A stretch of 64,000 bases of DNA, taken from positions 67,099 through 131,098 of the forward strand of contig CAMCTJ010000002.1 in assembly GCA_945878405.1 (NCBI GenBank), in the 5' to 3' direction. Source of the stretch: Bdellovibrio sp. ZAP7. GTDB lineage: Bacteria; Bdellovibrionota; FAC87; UBA2466. The notes beneath the pieces were generated by a model that worked only from the letters and a program-made list of their open reading frames with translations, searched no databases and was not told the DNA's origin. Shown here piece after piece: positions 61,202 to 64,000 of the stretch (positions are counted from its first letter, which is position 1; each line of letters opens with the position of its first letter). Position numbers and translations under genes: made by a program.

Positions 61202-61626
61202 CGTATCGCCTTTCGTGATTGCCATTTTTCAAAGAGGAGCATGACAGCTAACATGGTTCCCGCAAAAACCAAGACTGAATGGCCAAGACCTACCAACGAG
61301 GTCAGAGCCGGGCCCGGACAAAAACCCGCTATTCCCCAACCGATCCCAAAAAGGGCAGAACCCAGCATGAGAGAACTATCCAACTGCCTGTTTGTGGGAA
61401 TAAGAAACGCAGAGGTAAAAAAGGGTTTTCGATTTTTTTTAACCCAGCGGTAACCAATTGAATAGACCAAGACCGCACCTGCCATCACAAAAAGGAGGCT
61501 CGGATCCCAAGAGCCAAACAGGTCTAAAAACCCCACCACTTTCTGGGGCTGAGTCATTCCCGAAATCCCCAATCCGATGGCAAATAAAAACCCGCAAAAA
61601 AGAGAACTCAGGTTTTCTCGATTCAT
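61198..61626 (-). CDS. YeeE/YedE-type sulfur transport protein, second half
   Basis: A 142-residue membrane protein (DUF6691/YedE-type half-transporter) with about four helices. Signatures are LGISGMTQPQKVVGFLDLFGSWDPSLLFVMAGAV and FGIGWGIAGFCPGPALTSL, where the Cys is part of the thiol/persulfide path in YeeE. It starts with ATGA overlap to the first half and is followed, overlapping, by the dioxygenase gene. Paired halves (PmpA/PmpB) import sulfur-containing compounds in other bacteria. Confidence 0.88.
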   Translation of the reverse strand: MNRENLSSLFCGFLFAIGLGISGMTQPQKVVGFLDLFGSWDPSLLFVMAGAVLVYSIGYRWVKKNRKPFFTSAFLIPTNRQLDSSLMLGSALFGIGWGIAGFCPGPALTSLVGLGHSVLVFAGTMLAVMLLFEKWQSRKAIR

Positions 61627-62039
61627 TTTACCAGCTCCCATCGATTCATTACCCAAACTGTGAGGATTCCAAAAAACATGAAGATGCCAGTCGCGAGCAA
61701 AGAACGAGGAGAGAGTCGGGATACCCCACAAATACCATGTCCACTGGTACAACCACTTCCCAGTCGAGTTCCCCAGCCAACCAAAACGCCAGCTAAAACC
61801 AGATGGAGATTACTTCGAGTCAAATTGTTCTCTAATGCTTGAGGCATAAAAGCCCGGAGCGCTACTCCTCCAAGAATCATTCCCGCAAAAAAGAAATAAC
61901 GCCAGAGTTGGTTTCTGGTGGTGGGATTAAAAACACCGCCGACGATTCCGCTAATCCCCATAATACGACCATTAAAAACCAGCATGAGAAGGGCAGCTAA
62001 TCCGATTAACAGCCCCCCGAAAAGTGCATTTCCGAACAT
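61623..62039 (-). CDS. YeeE/YedE-type sulfur transport protein, first half
   Basis: A 138-residue membrane protein with about four helices, beginning ALFGGLLIGLAALLMLVFNGRIMGISGIVGG and containing GWGTRLGSGCTSGHGICGVSRLSPRS, the double-Cys loop of the family. The ATG at 62039 follows GGGAG. It is the first gene of the sulfur-handling part of the operon, 45 bp after D-lactate dehydrogenase. Confidence 0.9.
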   Translation of the reverse strand: MFGNALFGGLLIGLAALLMLVFNGRIMGISGIVGGVFNPTTRNQLWRYFFFAGMILGGVALRAFMPQALENNLTRSNLHLVLAGVLVGWGTRLGSGCTSGHGICGVSRLSPRSLLATGIFMFFGILTVWVMNRWELVK

Positions 62040-62084
62040 TCGATTCTCCCGCTTTGGTAATTTATTCCTGTGCAAGAAGTGCGT

Positions 62085-63083
62085 CTAGGAAAAACTCACT
62101 CGATTCTCTAAGGGATTTCCCCTCTCAAAAGCGGTGATATTTGAAAGAGTAGTCTTTGCTATGTTGCTCAGAGCTTCTTGAGTTAAGAAAGCTTGATGAG
62201 AAGTAATGATCACATTGGGAAAAGTAAGGAGTCGCGCTAATACGTCGTCCTGAAGCACATCGCCGGAATGGTCTTGAAAAAATACTTGCTCTTCTTCCTC
62301 GTAGACATCAAGCCCCGCGCCTCCTAAGTGACCCTTTTTTAAACTTTGAATGAGATCCCGAGTGTTTACGAGGCCCCCCCGGCCAGTGTTAATCAACAAA
62401 ACCCCTTTTTTCATTTTGGAGAGTGAATCTTTATTGATGAGGTATCGAGTGCGGTCATTGAGAGGAACGTGGAGCGAAATGATGTCAGAATGTTGGTAAA
62501 GGGCATCAAGATCAGAGTAGCGAGCTCCCAATCGTTTCGCCAAATCAAGATCGGGATTGGTATCATGAAGAAGAACGTCACATCCAAAACCTGTCATGAT
62601 TTTGGCAAAAACTGCTCCAATTCTTCCCGAACCGATCACCCCGACAGTTTTTCCGTGTAGATCCATTCCCACAAGACCATCCAAGGAAAAATTAAGCTCT
62701 CGGACGCGCATATAGCTTCGATGGATTTTCCGATTGAGAGTGAGGATTAAAGCAACGGCATGTTCTGCTACGGCGTAGGGTGAATACTCAGGAACTCGCA
62801 CAACTACCAATCCTAACTCTTGAGCTGCTTTTAAATCGACATGGTTGAAACCAGCGCTTCTAAGGGCGATTAATTTCACTCCGGCTTTACTTAATAAAAC
62901 CAGACTCTCTCGGTCCAGCTTGTCGTTTACGAAAGCGCACACACAAGGAAACTGATCCGCGAGTACGGCGGTTTCTTTAGAGAGCCTTTCTTCGAAAAAA
63001 ACCAAATCGTGATGAAATGCCTCATTTTCTGTCTCAAAAATGGGGCGTTCAAATTTATGTGTGTCAAAAAAAGCTACTTTCAC
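62085..63083 (-). CDS. ldhA: D-lactate dehydrogenase (2-hydroxyacid dehydrogenase)
   Basis: A 332-residue NAD-dependent D-2-hydroxyacid dehydrogenase. Substrate-loop PEYSPYAVAEHAVALIL, NAD loop VGVIGSGRIGAVFAKI, catalytic Arg in NTGRGGLVN, and His in TSHQAFLT are all visible. It interconverts pyruvate and D-lactate. It is the upstream member of the same-strand run before the sulfur genes and may share their transcript. Confidence 0.93.
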   Translation of the reverse strand: MKVAFFDTHKFERPIFETENEAFHHDLVFFEERLSKETAVLADQFPCVCAFVNDKLDRESLVLLSKAGVKLIALRSAGFNHVDLKAAQELGLVVVRVPEYSPYAVAEHAVALILTLNRKIHRSYMRVRELNFSLDGLVGMDLHGKTVGVIGSGRIGAVFAKIMTGFGCDVLLHDTNPDLDLAKRLGARYSDLDALYQHSDIISLHVPLNDRTRYLINKDSLSKMKKGVLLINTGRGGLVNTRDLIQSLKKGHLGGAGLDVYEEEEQVFFQDHSGDVLQDDVLARLLTFPNVIITSHQAFLTQEALSNIAKTTLSNITAFERGNPLENRVSFS

Positions 63084-63180
63084 AAAAAATCCTCTAAAGT
63101 TCTCATACCGCGGTTCCTTTTCTATTGGCGAGTAAAATGTGAAGGGTTAGATTCGAAATGACAAATGAGGAGTAAGCCAA

Positions 63181-64000
63181 TGAAAAGAAAAGTTCACAAT
63201 CAATTGCGAGTGCTCTGGGCTATTGATCTTCTTGCAGCAGACAAAAAAGTGAGGGCTTCAGCTGAGTCCCTATTAAAAGTGTTTTCCAAGCTGACTTCAT
63301 TGGAAATTCACCCAAGCTATATCGTCCGCTTTTCCGAACAAGCCCAGCCTTTATCTCAAGGGCAAGAGAGAAAGATCTTGATCGCAAACGTGCGAGAAGC
63401 GATGAAAAAATGGTTATCAGGGGTAAAGCTACAACTGGAAGAACCCAGAGCGGTTCTCCAAAAGGGAGTTTACTTACGATCCGACGTAGATGCTTTGGTG
63501 TCAGAGGCAAAAAAAGCAAAAGTCGATTTCATTTTAGTGAATACGCATGCGAGAAAGGGCTTCTCTCGATTTTGGATGGGAAGCTTCGCTGAAAACTTAA
63601 TGTATCAATCAACCATACCTGTTTTGTTTTTAAATCCTTCTTCGAAACCAGTCTCAGGGATCAAGACGATTCTTTTTCCAACCAATTTGTCACCGGATTC
63701 TCATAAGGCAATGCGTAAAGTGGGTGAAATGGCGAATCGTCTAAGAGTAGAACTAGTTCTCTATTATAACGTGGAGTACTTTGCGGCGACTACGGGCCTA
63801 GCTCTTTCGGAAATGATGGTCTTGACGGAGAACATTGAGAAGAATGTCGAAGAAAGGAAAAAGACTCTTGAGAAGTGGGCGAACCAGATGAAAAAAGAGT
63901 ATGGAATTAAAGTAAAAACCATCATAGACGATTCTGATGTTCGAGTTTCTCACGGTATTATCAAAGCATCCCAGCGGCTTCCCGCTTGTATGATTGCGAT
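63181..64000 (+). CDS. Tandem UspA-like universal stress protein, runs off the window
   Basis: The open frame starts ATG at 63181, 7 bases after GAGGAG, and continues to the window end (at least 273 residues). A first Usp domain (about 1-155) ends in FILVNTHARKGFSRFWMGSFAENLMYQSTIPVLFL, the G-x-G-S-type nucleotide region, and a second begins IKTILFPTNLSPDS. A tandem Usp protein is likely. It is divergent from ldhA. Confidence 0.85.

Overview
The window is a dense, moderately AT-rich bacterial chromosome segment with about 64 protein genes, two tRNAs, at least one good small-RNA candidate and one dead insertion sequence. The gene content suggests a diderm, protein-secreting, probably predatory or gliding deltaproteobacterium-like organism of the Bdellovibrionota type. 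Points in favour are numerous signal-peptide outer-membrane barrels, a giant Ig-repeat lipoprotein, TolQ/TolR-type motor genes with two TolR paralogues, a TadC/FHA cluster, and core genes (scpAB, ruvABC, yebC, trpS) of proteobacterial type. This placement is an inference from gene content; no rRNA is present to confirm it.

Layout. 1-6.1 kb: small secreted proteins, a small lysine-rich protein, an XRE regulator, a response regulator/PAS histidine kinase pair and a methyltransferase. 6.1-16.1 kb: envelope region with a 1860-residue Ig/IPT/DUF1566 lipoprotein, a decayed ISNCY-type transposase, a Sel1-repeat/barrel protein and another barrel. 16.2-18.3 kb: initiator tRNA-Met and a LemA/TPM-domain operon. 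18.3-24.2 kb: scpB-scpA, htpX-trpS (trpS seems to start with AUA), a septation-like membrane protein and a GST. 24.2-27.3 kb: yebC-ruvC-ruvA-ruvB. 27.4-34.7 kb: SAM hydroxide hydrolase, a barrel, an exbB-exbD-exbD motor operon, a small exported protein that seems to start with AUU, nitronate monooxygenase, a hotdog protein, mazG and lysC. 34.7-35.1 kb: intergenic region with divergent promoters and a putative minus-strand small RNA. 35.1-41.0 kb: TadC, DUF192 and three FHA-domain membrane proteins. 41.0-49.7 kb: aldehyde dehydrogenase, two thioredoxin-fold proteins with a barrel, 2-oxoacid:ferredoxin oxidoreductase (korAB), and a methyltransferase. 49.8-51.15 kb: tRNA-Asp followed by two tandem cargo segments (a membrane protein; a HigBA toxin-antitoxin pair), each closed by a 38-bp degenerate copy of a tRNA 3' end. 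51.1-58.3 kb: an exported methyltransferase-domain protein, a WaaE-like glycosyltransferase, a P-type ATPase and a GT-C-like membrane protein. 58.3-63.1 kb: a sulfide-handling operon (two YeeE/YedE-type sulfur transporters, ETHE1-like persulfide dioxygenase, sulfide:quinone oxidoreductase, LCM-type methyltransferase) behind a D-lactate dehydrogenase. The window ends inside a UspA-type protein.

The observations most worth a second look are the tandem tRNA-Asp accretion site with leaderless-looking higBA, two apparent non-canonical start codons (AUA in trpS, AUU in a small exported protein), the structured minus-strand RNA between lysC and tadC, and the signal-peptide-bearing methyltransferase that abuts the island.
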